From: Bacteroidota bacterium
GTDB lineage: Bacteria; Bacteroidota; Bacteroidia; J057; RFSG01
Direction of reading: 5' to 3'
Assembly: GCA_947459115.1 (NCBI GenBank)
Contig: CANHCC010000003.1
Span: 1-38,084, forward strand
DNA: 38,084 nucleotides
Shown here in pieces: positions 10,438 to 21,390 of this stretch; position 1 is the first letter of the stretch; every line of letters begins with the position of its first letter. Position numbers and translations under genes: made by a program. The notes under the pieces are model-generated. The model saw only the letters and a list, made by a program, of their open reading frames with translations, did no database searches and was not told the DNA's origin.

Positions 10438-10833
10438 TTAAACCAATGCCTCTGCAATTCGCTTTGCCATTTCACTTAACTCCTCCTCCGACCAACTACG
10501 CCTGGATTTACCAAAATCCATATCTGTAACACGGTCAATCGGAATCAAATGTATATGAGCATGCGGAACCTCCAGTCCTATCACACTGACCCCAATTTTA
10601 GTACAGGGCACAACCTTTTTTATGGCCTGTGCAACATACTTTGAAAAAAGATGAAGACCCATCAGACTTTCATCATCCATATCAAAGATATAATCCACTT
10701 CCTTCTTGGGAATGACCAATGTATGACCCGGTGCAAGAGGCTGAATATCCAGAAATGCGAGATAATCATTTGTTTCTGCCACTTTATGGCAGGGAATTTC
10801 TCCTGAAAGGATTTTTGAAAAAACAGAAGCCAT
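10438..10833 (-). CDS. HIT family protein
   Basis: HIT motif 'VPHAHIHLIPI'; N-terminal 'FSKILSGEIPCHKVAETNDYLAFLDIQPLAPGHTLVIPK'. Confidence 0.96.
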   Translation of the reverse strand: MASVFSKILSGEIPCHKVAETNDYLAFLDIQPLAPGHTLVIPKKEVDYIFDMDDESLMGLHLFSKYVAQAIKKVVPCTKIGVSVIGLEVPHAHIHLIPIDRVTDMDFGKSRRSWSEEELSEMAKRIAEALV

Positions 10834-10835
10834 GA

Positions 10836-11309
10836 TTATCTGCCGATATGTAAAATTTCAAATTTTAATACCCCGGCCGGCACTTTAATTTCAACCACCT
10901 CACCAACCGACTTGCCCAAAAGCCCCTTGCCTATTGGACTGTCCACAGATATCTTACCTTCCTTTAAGTTGGCCTCTTTCTCAGAAACCAGGGTATAAGT
11001 GACCTCTGATTTGTTATTAAGATTCTTCAATTTCACTTTTGCCAAAACAGTGATTTTACTCAAGTCCACATTAGACTCATCAATCAACCTGGCATTGGCT
11101 AGTAAATCTTCCAATTTGGAAATGCGTAATTCATGCATGCCCTGAGCCTCTCTTGCTGCATCATATTCAGCATTCTCAGATAAATCGCCTTTCTCTCGCG
11201 CTTCTGCGATAGCATGTGCAATGTCCGCCCTGCCTTTGGTCTTTAATTCCTGTAATTCGGCCTTTAACTTTTCTAGCCCTTCTTTTGTGAAATAAGATAT
11301 ATCTGCCAT
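10836..11309 (-). CDS. greA: Transcription elongation factor GreA
   Basis: 'ISYFTKEGLEKLKAELQELKTKGRADIAHAIAEAREKGDLSENAEYDAAREAQ'. The track start (11369) lies inside a hairpin; the start at 11309 (MADISYF) is preferred. Confidence 0.96.
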   Translation of the reverse strand: MADISYFTKEGLEKLKAELQELKTKGRADIAHAIAEAREKGDLSENAEYDAAREAQGMHELRISKLEDLLANARLIDESNVDLSKITVLAKVKLKNLNNKSEVTYTLVSEKEANLKEGKISVDSPIGKGLLGKSVGEVVEIKVPAGVLKFEILHIGR

Positions 11310-11331
11310 AATCTGTTTCCTGTCAAAATTG

Positions 11332-11374
11332 ATAAAACAAAAAGGTTGACAGCCACAGGTGACTGACAACCTTT
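11332..11374 (-). terminator. Rho-independent terminator between the PorV-like gene and greA
   Basis: On the - strand AAAGGTTGTCAG...CTGTCAACCTTT hairpin (one internal mismatch) followed by TTGTTTT. Confidence 0.8.
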
Positions 11375-11402
11375 AATATGTACAAAATTACTACTTTAAA
11401 AA

Positions 11403-12524
11403 TTACAAATCAATGCGCAATCCGATGTTGTGGGTACCGGAGAAGGGATTGCTGGTACGGTAGGCGTAATCCACTGCAAACTTGGAATTCTGGTCTTTTC
11501 CGGATTTAAAAGGAATCTCAAAAGAACAGCCCATTGAAAGACCGGTATGCACATTTATCCTTTCAGCATCTGCAATCCACATGGGCAACTTATCATTAAT
11601 CCACATGTCGGAGAAAATCCCTTTCTCAAACGAATATGCAGATCTCAACATGAAATATTCCCTAAACTTATATTCGAAACCTAACCCTAATTGATCACGA
11701 GAAAAGGTGTGGGAATAGAAAGTACCTAAGGCTGTAAGCGTGTGCTGCTCTGCCAGCTTGAAATCATAACTTACACCCATCGTCAACAAGGAGGGTAATT
11801 CATACTTGGAACCAACCCGACTAACAGCAGAGGAGAATGCATTGCCATTGAGATTAGCCCTCTGTTGCAAACCATCGCCTGAGAACCGCATGGCAGGACC
11901 AATATTTCTAAGGGAAACCCCGATTTTCAATCTGTAATTTTCTGCCTCAATTTCTTCCTTCTTAAATGAAGTACGATACTGAACCCCGGCATCAAAAGCC
12001 AGACCGGTTGCAGAAGCATCTGTAATCGCTTCATGAATCATACGTGTGGTAAAACCGACATTTATTTGATCCGTGAATTGTTTAGCATAAGAGGCCCCGA
12101 TATTCATGAAAGTAGGACTGAAAGTTCCTAAACCGCCGTCAGGATTGTTTTCAGTAGTTCTTTCAATTTCGCCAAAATCAAACGCCATGACAGACAAACC
12201 TATCACGCCACCTTTACGCGTAGCCTGTGACAATCCAAAAGAATTGATGTTGATGGCAGATCCTGACAACCAACGCGTATGACTAAAAACGAATTCCGTC
12301 TTTTTCGTGTAGGCAAGACCAGCAGGATTATTAATCGCACTTTCAATCCCATAGGCGTTGGCAACATTCATCCCGTTTACACCGGAACTTCTGGCCCAAG
12401 GATTAATCAGCAACTGGGTGGCACCTGCCTGACCCACACGGTCAGGATTACCTGCAAAACTCAGGCTGAATCCCAACATCAGCCAGCAAATGAGTATCGA
12501 TAGTTTTTTCATTTTCGTGTTCAT
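11403..12524 (-). CDS. PorV/PorQ family outer-membrane protein
   Basis: 'GQAGATQLLINPWARSSGVNGMNVANAYGIESAINNPAGLAYTKKTEFVFSHTRWL...' characteristic of PorV/PorQ-type beta-barrels. Confidence 0.85.
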   Translation of the reverse strand: MNTKMKKLSILICWLMLGFSLSFAGNPDRVGQAGATQLLINPWARSSGVNGMNVANAYGIESAINNPAGLAYTKKTEFVFSHTRWLSGSAININSFGLSQATRKGGVIGLSVMAFDFGEIERTTENNPDGGLGTFSPTFMNIGASYAKQFTDQINVGFTTRMIHEAITDASATGLAFDAGVQYRTSFKKEEIEAENYRLKIGVSLRNIGPAMRFSGDGLQQRANLNGNAFSSAVSRVGSKYELPSLLTMGVSYDFKLAEQHTLTALGTFYSHTFSRDQLGLGFEYKFREYFMLRSAYSFEKGIFSDMWINDKLPMWIADAERINVHTGLSMGCSFEIPFKSGKDQNSKFAVDYAYRTSNPFSGTHNIGLRIDL

Positions 12525-12540
12525 TCAGTGAATTTCCGGA

Positions 12541-15500
12541 TCAGAATGAGTTCAAGTCAATTTCAGGCATGACAGCAAAGAACTTCACTGTTTTATGCCC
12601 TAATTCAAATCCATCAACATGGATGATATACAAACCACTGGAGATAGGCACCCCTACACTATTTCTCATATCCCATGCCTGGAAGGTTTCAGCACTTTGT
12701 TTGTCATAGGTCCTAACCAAATTTCCGCCCAGGGTATAGATACTAATTTTACAACGCTGTGGAAGGTTGGTGATTTTAACAGTGGACTGCAACTGAGAAT
12801 TCTCATATTGAGAGAATGCATAATATGGATTAGGGACAACTCTAACCAAATCCTTCAAGGACTTTTCAGCAACAGCCTCCTGACCGGTCTCTGCTGCATA
12901 ATTTTGCATGTTAATGATGTAAGCAGGATTTGCATCCGGAGTTGCACCTTTAACAAACTGACGCTTTACTCTCAATGACACACGAGCTTCACATGGCATA
13001 TTAGCAGGATTCTTAAAGCTATACTGAGGCGAGCTTAATACTGGAATGGTTGTCCAGGAAAGGTTTCCATACACATTTGTGATAACCTTATTGCCGTTGA
13101 TAGATCCATTAGTGGCAAGATAACCTGTAAAAGGGGCAGGAATAACCAGGTTGGAGGCGATTTGTGCGCAAGCATCATAAGGAGTATTACTTACATAGAT
13201 ATAATGATGCCCACCTGCAAGGATTTCCAGGCGATTACCAGAAAGCGTAACCTGCTGACCAGTAGGGTTGAAGAGCATATCATTACCATTCTCAGATGCA
13301 TACCAGCTATTTTCACCAAAGAAGATATTTAGTCTTTCTCCTGTTTGAACATTGTAGGCATAACCGGGGAACCAACTCATACCGGTTGAACCAGATTCAT
13401 TTACCCCATTTTGATCTTTACTTGGCGCCCATCTTGCCAGGAAGCAAGGGGTACCGCTTGCTGCGAGGGCAGTGTTCGGCTGAGTTTCAACTACCACACA
13501 ACGAGACCATTTAGATTTATCCGGAGTTAGGACAATTTCGACATCTTGAAGCGTTGAAAGATTTGCCAAATCTGGAATGGTCACCTGAGAAGTGGTGGGA
13601 CGAAGACCCCACCTTCCATCAGAAGCATTGTAGTTACGGGTCATACCGAAAGGAGCCCAGGTTCCACCTAGTATGCCCTCAAAAAATTCATTAGGATCAT
13701 ACAAGCGATTAATTTGATAAGCACCCGAAGCGTTATCGGCCTGAGGATTCAAACCAGAACCAGTTCTATTCCCGGACAAAATCCAGTTAAAGGGAGAATC
13801 ATCTACATCCTGCAACCCTGTTAACCAAGGCTTAGAAGGATCAGAGAACGACAACCTTCCATCGATCAAACCATTGGTTTCATCAGCGGAATCTCCGGGA
13901 TTGGAAACCTGGCGTACCGCAATAGAAATACCATGACCGGTAATAATTCTTTCGGAACCCATTAACGGCATCGGACGAAACTCTTTAGTCAAGCTATTCC
14001 GGTAATATTCAGACATGAAAATTGGCGTCCAACCTGAACCCGAGTTTTCGTACAATACCCATTCGGCAAAAGTGGTATCGTAACGGGGTGGAACCTGAGA
14101 AATATCATATCGAACGGATAGGACAGAGTCAAATACCATACGAACCATATACTCACTGGCCTTAACATCTTTAGGATTTACCACTTTTACAGAAATCGGG
14201 CCCAAATTCTCACGGAACCTCAAAGCAGATACCGCAGAATTAGCTACAACCAAATTCTCGCTTTCCTGAGTTAATTGAGTAAAATTGCCACTATTGCCAT
14301 TTCCAGCAATGCGAGTAATCTCAGGTCCTAAACCAAACGCACTATTAATCTCCGTTCCAAAATTCTCGAAACTAATTTTGTGTGGAGTAGCGATTGTGTT
14401 AACGAAGTTTCCGTTACCTGGGAGGAATTTCAACCCATCGGAAGTAGTATCATTGTGGGCATAGGCAACAATCCCAAAATAATAATTCTTGTAGTTAATA
14501 AGGTTGTTGTCTGATCCTGAAGCGAATTGATCTTTGGTCACCCTTACAGCACTAAATATCCCTTTATTCTCGCCTTGAACCATGACCTCATCCGTTGTTA
14601 GGAAATCCCCACTTCCCGGAACAGGGGTCTGATATCTATTGATGATAGTGGATACATTATCAATAATATCACACTGTGCAATCAAGCGCGCCTTATCCGG
14701 ATCTCTCAATTGATCTGCTGTAACTGTTGGGTCTTTTAATTGATACAACATGTACCCTTGGAACTGAAAGATAGAATCAGGAACTAAGGCTGCACTCAGA
14801 GTAGGATCTACCTGAGCATAGGATTCATTAAAATTGTTAGATGGAAAATTCTTGTCATATTTCCATGAGATTAACAATTCCTGATCGTATTCATCGATTT
14901 TCAAGATTGGAGCATCCGGACCGGTCAACAATTGGAAATTAGCATCAAACAAAGCTTGAGCAATATCATCTGCCTTTAAGACCTCACAGACAGAACCAAA
15001 TTGATCATCATAATATCCTCTTGCCCAAACAACACCTGTAATAATCTCATTTTCTGCACCTGGCACCAAAGTGAAGGGGCCGGCGGATTGCAATAGACGA
15101 CGGTCAAATGGCGTGTTGTTGGCAGACTTTTCATTCCAACCAAATGTATTAGCGAAATTACAGGAGGCAGAATTTCCCGGATATCCATAATACATATAGT
15201 CAGTAGCCGGACCTGCAGCAGTTGCAGGGAAACCATTTCTGCCATTGTCCACCATTCTGGAGCCATCTTTCCATCGTCCGATCAGGTAATTGTAAAAATG
15301 AATCGCCTTTTCAGGATTTCCTCTCAAAGAAAAATCATTTTCGTAGTAAATAAATTTCTTCATTCCAAGACGATTTCCGTCATCCCCAACAGGACCTTGG
15401 AAGAAGTCAACCCCTAATGCCGGCGGATTAAGACCGTAACCGGTTGCGGTTTCATCATCTGAATCTCCGTTGTAAGCGTAACCCAAACCTCTTATCGTAT

Positions 15501-16404
15501 CACAGCCGACATAGTCATCTGCATAATTACCGACATCAATATCTGCCCAAGCTCCCATGTAGGTGTCAAACAAAGTATTGTTGGAACGATTGATAACTTT
15601 TTGGGAATAAAATGTCATATTATTGATGGCATTTGCAGTTGCAAAACCAAAGGCCATCATCTGAATTTCTATACCAATAGCCTCACCACCGGTTGCAGTA
15701 TGCACATTCCCTTTGTCGTTAATGACCCACCAGATAGCCTGATCCCCTTTGATTTTGGGATAATCCCCTGCATTGGGATTATAAGTATTGTCACCATCGG
15801 TATCTACGAAAGGCGCTAAATAGAAGGATGTACCGGCATCACCGTGCGCTGGCCAGGTTTGTACCACAGGATACTTGGAAAAATCTACAGTACCTCTGGC
15901 AAAATCTGAACGGAATAAATCAATTTCAGCACGGGTAATTTTATAGTGCTTATCCCATTTAACACAAGTTGCCTCATCAACAGAAGCTCCGTTCAGGGTA
16001 AGAGGTCCAGGCCAAAAGTCATTCCCATCCTGACGATAGGTTTGAGCTGCTATTCTTAACTGGTTACTTGCATCAATTCCTCCGATCCACAAAGAAGCTG
16101 CGAAAGAAGAATATCTTCTCAATGAAGGATTCCCATCAATCTTAGGCACTTCGTAGCGAGGATTAGCATTCAAATCCCACCACATATCTCCTCCGTTCAA
16201 GAGCAAAGCCCGAACATTGTTTACATCCAGGTTCACAGAAGAAGTGGAAGGGAAACAGGTACTGGCAGTTCTTAAAGCACTACCTGAGGCTTGTCCATTA
16301 TTCTGTTTCGGTACGAACCCCTGAATTTCCCTCGCAACTCCGGAGAGTGACAGGAAGGTAAGGGCAACGAGCAGTAATAACTTGTTATTCATATATCTTA
16401 ACAT
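12541..16404 (-). CDS. Large secreted protein with T9SS-type C-terminal sorting domain
   Basis: 1287 aa, signal peptide, C-terminal 'VRVVPNPYYAFSQYENSQ...KISIYTLGGNLVRTYDK...SGLYIIHVDG'. Confidence 0.87.
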   Translation of the reverse strand: MLRYMNNKLLLLVALTFLSLSGVAREIQGFVPKQNNGQASGSALRTASTCFPSTSSVNLDVNNVRALLLNGGDMWWDLNANPRYEVPKIDGNPSLRRYSSFAASLWIGGIDASNQLRIAAQTYRQDGNDFWPGPLTLNGASVDEATCVKWDKHYKITRAEIDLFRSDFARGTVDFSKYPVVQTWPAHGDAGTSFYLAPFVDTDGDNTYNPNAGDYPKIKGDQAIWWVINDKGNVHTATGGEAIGIEIQMMAFGFATANAINNMTFYSQKVINRSNNTLFDTYMGAWADIDVGNYADDYVGCDTIRGLGYAYNGDSDDETATGYGLNPPALGVDFFQGPVGDDGNRLGMKKFIYYENDFSLRGNPEKAIHFYNYLIGRWKDGSRMVDNGRNGFPATAAGPATDYMYYGYPGNSASCNFANTFGWNEKSANNTPFDRRLLQSAGPFTLVPGAENEIITGVVWARGYYDDQFGSVCEVLKADDIAQALFDANFQLLTGPDAPILKIDEYDQELLISWKYDKNFPSNNFNESYAQVDPTLSAALVPDSIFQFQGYMLYQLKDPTVTADQLRDPDKARLIAQCDIIDNVSTIINRYQTPVPGSGDFLTTDEVMVQGENKGIFSAVRVTKDQFASGSDNNLINYKNYYFGIVAYAHNDTTSDGLKFLPGNGNFVNTIATPHKISFENFGTEINSAFGLGPEITRIAGNGNSGNFTQLTQESENLVVANSAVSALRFRENLGPISVKVVNPKDVKASEYMVRMVFDSVLSVRYDISQVPPRYDTTFAEWVLYENSGSGWTPIFMSEYYRNSLTKEFRPMPLMGSERIITGHGISIAVRQVSNPGDSADETNGLIDGRLSFSDPSKPWLTGLQDVDDSPFNWILSGNRTGSGLNPQADNASGAYQINRLYDPNEFFEGILGGTWAPFGMTRNYNASDGRWGLRPTTSQVTIPDLANLSTLQDVEIVLTPDKSKWSRCVVVETQPNTALAASGTPCFLARWAPSKDQNGVNESGSTGMSWFPGYAYNVQTGERLNIFFGENSWYASENGNDMLFNPTGQQVTLSGNRLEILAGGHHYIYVSNTPYDACAQIASNLVIPAPFTGYLATNGSINGNKVITNVYGNLSWTTIPVLSSPQYSFKNPANMPCEARVSLRVKRQFVKGATPDANPAYIINMQNYAAETGQEAVAEKSLKDLVRVVPNPYYAFSQYENSQLQSTVKITNLPQRCKISIYTLGGNLVRTYDKQSAETFQAWDMRNSVGVPISSGLYIIHVDGFELGHKTVKFFAVMPEIDLNSF

Positions 16405-16421
16405 GACGAATCAGCTATGCA

Positions 16422-19400
16422 TTAAAAGTTAAAGGAACATCCCAAACGCAGACGACGCGGAATACTGAAGTTTCCAGGATTCTGAGCTTTGATTTGGTAC
16501 AATTGGGTAAAAGCAACCGGATCGATTTGAGCAGCGGTCTGCTGACGACCCTGATTGGTATTCAGATAACCATCATCATCCGGTAATCCGGAAGTACGAT
16601 AAACACTAAGGATATTTTGAGTATCAAAAATATTCAATACCAACAGGAAGATATTTAGAGAATATTCACGCTTGTTGTACATAACGCCATCCGGGCCTTT
16701 TGCAGACTTGCCTCCAAAGGTAAAGTCCTTATCTAAACGAAGGTCACAACGAATTTGGAAAGGCGTGCGACTTCCGTTCGGCGTACCAGCCAACTGAATA
16801 CTCTGGTTAATACCAAACTGAACATCCGCAGAGTTGGCCAGACTGTTTCGGGAATATGGCGTACCAGATCCTAACAAGAAGGTAAAGTTAGCACCGGCAT
16901 CTTTAAAGGGATATTTCCCGAAAATTTTTGGACCGAATTTATTGGCGGCTGAAATATAACGGTAATCCGCAATGGCACGGAACTGATGTCTTTGATCAAA
17001 ATCCAATGGTAACAAGACACGAATGGCACTGAAACCATCCACATTGTTACTGGCATTACGATTGGAGGTAAAGCTTGAACCTGTACCGCTGGCAAATGAC
17101 ATAGTGTAAGAACCTTTCAATTGCAGATTGTTCATACGACGGAAGTCAATGTCAAAAATGAAACCTTTAACTGTTCCAAAATCCAGGTTGGTAAAGGTTG
17201 TGTAACTAATAGGATAGGCATTAATCAATTGCTGAACCTGAATCATATCCCGCATCTCACGGTAGAAAGAAGAGGCTGTAATACTTGCATTGTTGCTGAT
17301 CTTTTGTTTAAACCCTGCCTCGTACTGAATGTTTTTGGTAGGACGAAGATTTGGATTGTTGATTGCAACGGTAGCACGATTTTGAAGGAATTCATAATCC
17401 GTCAACTGACTTAGAATACCACCTCTCGGACGAGCTGTTAACACATCATAATTTGCAAAGAACAAAGCTTCATCACTGATAGGGAAAGAGAAAGAAATAC
17501 GAGGCATGAAATTCACCTGAGCCTGATAATCTGTCATAGACTCAACACTAAATTGATTGTCTTTAATGACTGGCTGTACACGACCACTTGCAGTTTGCAA
17601 TAGGTTGGAAGAAACAGGTGATCCATTCGCATCGTACCAAATATCCCCGTCACGATATCCCACGATTCTTGCTTCTCCTCCGAAATCTGGAGAGCTTACA
17701 TAAGGAATCCATTCTTTGTCTATGTTGCCGGGTAATTCACCGCCCGGAAACATATTAGGATAAGCGGCCAAAGCCTCTTCCGCATTGTAGGCAGGATACA
17801 ATAAATAACGATCCTTCAATACCAACTGATTGGCATCAAAACGATCTACCCTCAAACCCACATTAAAATAGATATCCTTAAATTCAAATTTGTCTTGAAT
17901 GTAACCAGCTACATAAGTTGGAGCATAAGCATTCAATGGACGATTTTCTTTTTGCTCCTGATCGAAGAATCTTCTGGAGCTTGCATTTTTTACCAGGTTA
18001 CCTTTGTAGTCATAACCATAATAATCTACGTAAGAATTACCATTGTTCCATAATTCATCAGCGGTAAATAAGTTCAGAGAGAAAACGGATGGATTTAATC
18101 CGTCAATATTCAAAAACTCTGTACCGTTGGGGTCTTTACCTAAGGCCTCTCTGAGTTTGCGATCGAAAGAAGATTGATCGGCTTCTACAAAACGACGATT
18201 GAAACGAACTGTATCTTGAAATTCCCCTCCACTATACACAGGGATTGGGTTCGCCGTATCCAATTCGGTAATGTGACGATTTGCCAATTGACGCATATAG
18301 GGCCACAAGCCGGATGCACTCAAAGAATAAGCTCTGTCATAACGCTGGTCAAACTCAAAACCCAATTTAATGTTATGGTTTTTGATTTCAGCGGTTGTCT
18401 GACCGGTCAATCGAATCATTTGCTCATGAGCACGAGAAAAACCGGTAGTTCTGGTACCGGGTGCATTATACAAGGAGTAAATGTTGGCAGGATTATCGCC
18501 ATTTCTTAATCCCCCAATACTTGTTAATTCCACAGAGTTACGAACGGTTGTTCCCTGTTGAGCCAAGTAATTGTAAATAAAATTGTTGTAATTCGCTAAG
18601 ATTGGATTTTGTGTTCCTTCATCACTGTAAACAAATGAAGTATCCTGGAACCCGACAGTTTGCCAGTAAGGGGTATTACTAATTCTTGGATCAGGCGTAT
18701 CATTAAACTGAAATACCTCCGCTTGTTTTAAATCAAATTTACCAAGATAACCATAACTAAAGGTATTATCTCTCCAGTCCCTATCTCCGGAGAAGGCAGT
18801 TCTTAAAGAATAATCTCCCTGAATAGAGTAAAACAGATTTTTAACCAAAGAAGAAGAATCTCCCTGGAAACTTTGATTTAACCTTGCCCAACCACGATAG
18901 GTGTTATCTTCAGTTATGGTAATGGTTTTAGGAGAAAGAATATAACTGTTTTGGCTCCAGTTTTCAAGCGTCGTTCTGTTATAGGTAAACCCAACTTTCA
19001 CCCCTGTATTTTGTGCTGGTTGAAAATCTAATCGGGCATTGGCACGATAAGAATTTACTCGCGCATTGGAACGAGCCTGAACATTTTTAAAATCTCCAGA
19101 CCTCAGAAAGTTTGCATTATTAAGGAAAAAAGAACCATCAGGAGAAACTCTCAATGGATCCTGTTCCAGTTTTTCCAATAATCCATCATTTAATTGAAAG
19201 ATCCCAATCGCTGAAGGACTTGGATCGCCTTGTAATTCAGCCTCAGCGTTTAAGAAATATCCAAGTATGGTTTTCTTGACCCCATTTGACTGCTTTTTAG
19301 ACCAAATCGGACCTGCTAGATTTACCCCTAATAAGTCATAATTGTATTTGTCAAACAGACGACTGGTTTGGGCTTCAAAGCCACCTGATATTTCAGAGCT

Positions 19401-20087
19401 GGGCGCTGCGGTAGAGATGGAGATAACCCCACCTGTTACATCCCCGAATTCTGCAGGCGTACCGGAAGTAACGATATCCATTTGTGCAATTGCTCTCTGA
19501 GGCGGAAGATTTCTTGCACCACGGACACGAACCCCATCCACGAAATATTCTGTTTCCTCCGGACGAGAACCACGAACACTGATACCACGACCTTCGTCCG
19601 ATTGAAACACCCCGGGCGTACTATTCGCTGCGATAGAGATCACATTTCTGGAACCCATTTTTTGGATTTCATCGGCTGTAACCTGACGGCCACCGCGCGT
19701 TTGATCTTTTTCAATGAGCGGAACCTTATATTCTATAACCTCTGTCGTAGCCAATTGAGAGGTAGTAGAAATTTCAATATCAAGGGTTTGTGTACGACCC
19801 GCTGATATCAAAACATCATTAATTTCTACAGATTTACCTGTGTAAGAGGCAACCACCTTGTACTTTCCGGGGGAAAGAGGGGCTATACTGTAATTTCCTT
19901 CAAAGTCGGCTCGGGTTCCGCCTTTGATAATTCCATTTTGCTCAACACGGATGATTGCATCAATGAGCTCCTCTTTTGTGTCTTTGTCTCTGACTTTACC
20001 GCTCAATTTACCAGCATCTGACTGTGCCAACAGCAGTTGTCCGGATAGTGCGAACAAAATGAAAAACCAAAAAGTCCTTAGTAACAT
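16422..20087 (-). CDS. TonB-dependent receptor with N-terminal carboxypeptidase-regulatory-like domain
   Basis: 'GKLSGKVRDKDTKEELIDAIIRVEQNG', plug-like 'ISIAANSTPGVFQSDEGRGISVRGSRPEETEYFVDGVRVRG', large beta-barrel with aromatic C-terminus. Confidence 0.92.
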   Translation of the reverse strand: MLLRTFWFFILFALSGQLLLAQSDAGKLSGKVRDKDTKEELIDAIIRVEQNGIIKGGTRADFEGNYSIAPLSPGKYKVVASYTGKSVEINDVLISAGRTQTLDIEISTTSQLATTEVIEYKVPLIEKDQTRGGRQVTADEIQKMGSRNVISIAANSTPGVFQSDEGRGISVRGSRPEETEYFVDGVRVRGARNLPPQRAIAQMDIVTSGTPAEFGDVTGGVISISTAAPSSEISGGFEAQTSRLFDKYNYDLLGVNLAGPIWSKKQSNGVKKTILGYFLNAEAELQGDPSPSAIGIFQLNDGLLEKLEQDPLRVSPDGSFFLNNANFLRSGDFKNVQARSNARVNSYRANARLDFQPAQNTGVKVGFTYNRTTLENWSQNSYILSPKTITITEDNTYRGWARLNQSFQGDSSSLVKNLFYSIQGDYSLRTAFSGDRDWRDNTFSYGYLGKFDLKQAEVFQFNDTPDPRISNTPYWQTVGFQDTSFVYSDEGTQNPILANYNNFIYNYLAQQGTTVRNSVELTSIGGLRNGDNPANIYSLYNAPGTRTTGFSRAHEQMIRLTGQTTAEIKNHNIKLGFEFDQRYDRAYSLSASGLWPYMRQLANRHITELDTANPIPVYSGGEFQDTVRFNRRFVEADQSSFDRKLREALGKDPNGTEFLNIDGLNPSVFSLNLFTADELWNNGNSYVDYYGYDYKGNLVKNASSRRFFDQEQKENRPLNAYAPTYVAGYIQDKFEFKDIYFNVGLRVDRFDANQLVLKDRYLLYPAYNAEEALAAYPNMFPGGELPGNIDKEWIPYVSSPDFGGEARIVGYRDGDIWYDANGSPVSSNLLQTASGRVQPVIKDNQFSVESMTDYQAQVNFMPRISFSFPISDEALFFANYDVLTARPRGGILSQLTDYEFLQNRATVAINNPNLRPTKNIQYEAGFKQKISNNASITASSFYREMRDMIQVQQLINAYPISYTTFTNLDFGTVKGFIFDIDFRRMNNLQLKGSYTMSFASGTGSSFTSNRNASNNVDGFSAIRVLLPLDFDQRHQFRAIADYRYISAANKFGPKIFGKYPFKDAGANFTFLLGSGTPYSRNSLANSADVQFGINQSIQLAGTPNGSRTPFQIRCDLRLDKDFTFGGKSAKGPDGVMYNKREYSLNIFLLVLNIFDTQNILSVYRTSGLPDDDGYLNTNQGRQQTAAQIDPVAFTQLYQIKAQNPGNFSIPRRLRLGCSFNF

Positions 20088-20496
20088 AGGTTCAATATTC
20101 TTTGTGGTTGAATGTTTTCCTCTAATTGAAATTTTAACAATTGGTTAAAATAAGGAAACATGAGCTTAAAAAACAAATTTTCGCAATAAATAGACTTTTA
20201 CTGCGTTAAGTTTATTTTAATCCCACGTTTCGTGAGGGTGAAACTAAAAAAAAACCTTTTACGAAGCTTTTTCAATTTTCGCATTTGATTACACTCAATT
20301 TTTAACTTATTGAATATCTGAATAATAAGATGAAATTATCCGGAAACTTTTTTTTCCGAAAACATCGTCAGAAACAATTCCTGCCTCCTTTTAACCAAAA
20401 TTCTCTGAAATTTTCCCGGCGGACTCTTACCGAATTCTTTTTAAAGGAACCAATACCGCCAAAAGCCCGTAATTTTAACATCAACAAATCAAATTC

Positions 20497-21390
20497 ATGA
20501 AAATATTACTCGTCGGTGGATCAGGAACAATAGGCAAACACCTGATCGAAGATTGGCTTCTTGCCGGTCATCAAGTACAAAATCTAAGTCGCTCCTCAAT
20601 GGATGCCCTTGTGACTTCGGCGGGCTCACTTCTTCAGCAACAATGGGATGGCCAGACCATTCCAGATACTGAATTCAGACCAGACCTGGTTGTGAATCTG
20701 GCCGGGGCAGGTATCGCAGACCATGCTTGGACGCCTGACAGAAGAAAACTCATCCTCGATTCCAGAATCAAATCTACCCGTGCCTGTGTAGAATACATCC
20801 GTAAAAATACCGACAGCGTCAAATTGTTTATTAACTCCAGCGCGGTTGGGTTCTATGGAGCACATAGGGAAGAGATATGTACCGAAGAGTCAAAACCCGG
20901 CAATGATTTTCTGGCAGAAGTGTGTGAGGCCTGGGAAAATGAAGCCAAACGAGCCCCTGTCCGAACAGTCTTGTTAAGAACCAGTGTGGTCATAAGCAAA
21001 TATGGCGGGGCCTTACCCAAAATGTTACCCGTATTCAAAGCAGGGATTGGTGGATGGCTTGGCAATGGAAGACAACCTTTCCCATGGATTGATGGCAGAG
21101 AATTTTCGCATTTGATTCAATGGCTGATGGACCACCCCGAAGCATCCGGGCCCTATAACATTTGCTCCCCTCAATCTATCAATAACAAACAATTTTCTCA
21201 GGCGTTATCGGAGGCTGTTCATCGCCCTTGTCTCTTCGCTGTTCCTGCCTTTGTGCTAAAGATTATGTTGGGAAGCCGGGCAGACTTGGTGCTGAAAGGT
21301 CAGAATCAGGTTCCGGAAAGGCTAACCCGGGAAGGGTATGTTTTCAAATACGATAAGATTTCTGAGGCTCTGCATTTTCATACCCGCTAA
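20497..21390 (+). CDS. TIGR01777-type epimerase/NAD-dependent SDR
   Basis: 'MKILLVGGSGTIGKHLIEDWLLAGHQV', 'LFINSSAVGFYG', 'RTVLLRTSVV', C-terminal DUF1731-like 'PAFVLKIMLGSRADLVLKGQNQVPERL'. Confidence 0.9.
   Translation: MKILLVGGSGTIGKHLIEDWLLAGHQVQNLSRSSMDALVTSAGSLLQQQWDGQTIPDTEFRPDLVVNLAGAGIADHAWTPDRRKLILDSRIKSTRACVEYIRKNTDSVKLFINSSAVGFYGAHREEICTEESKPGNDFLAEVCEAWENEAKRAPVRTVLLRTSVVISKYGGALPKMLPVFKAGIGGWLGNGRQPFPWIDGREFSHLIQWLMDHPEASGPYNICSPQSINNKQFSQALSEAVHRPCLFAVPAFVLKIMLGSRADLVLKGQNQVPERLTREGYVFKYDKISEALHFHTR

Noticed and set aside
11131-11145. TCATGCATGCCCTG in greA resembling the array B unit
   Set aside because: Encodes a segment (QGMHELRI) of a well-conserved GreA region; best explained as coincidence.
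11310-11369. N-terminal extension of GreA in the ORF track
   Set aside because: The extension lies largely in the upstream terminator hairpin and U-tract; the canonical start is at 11309.
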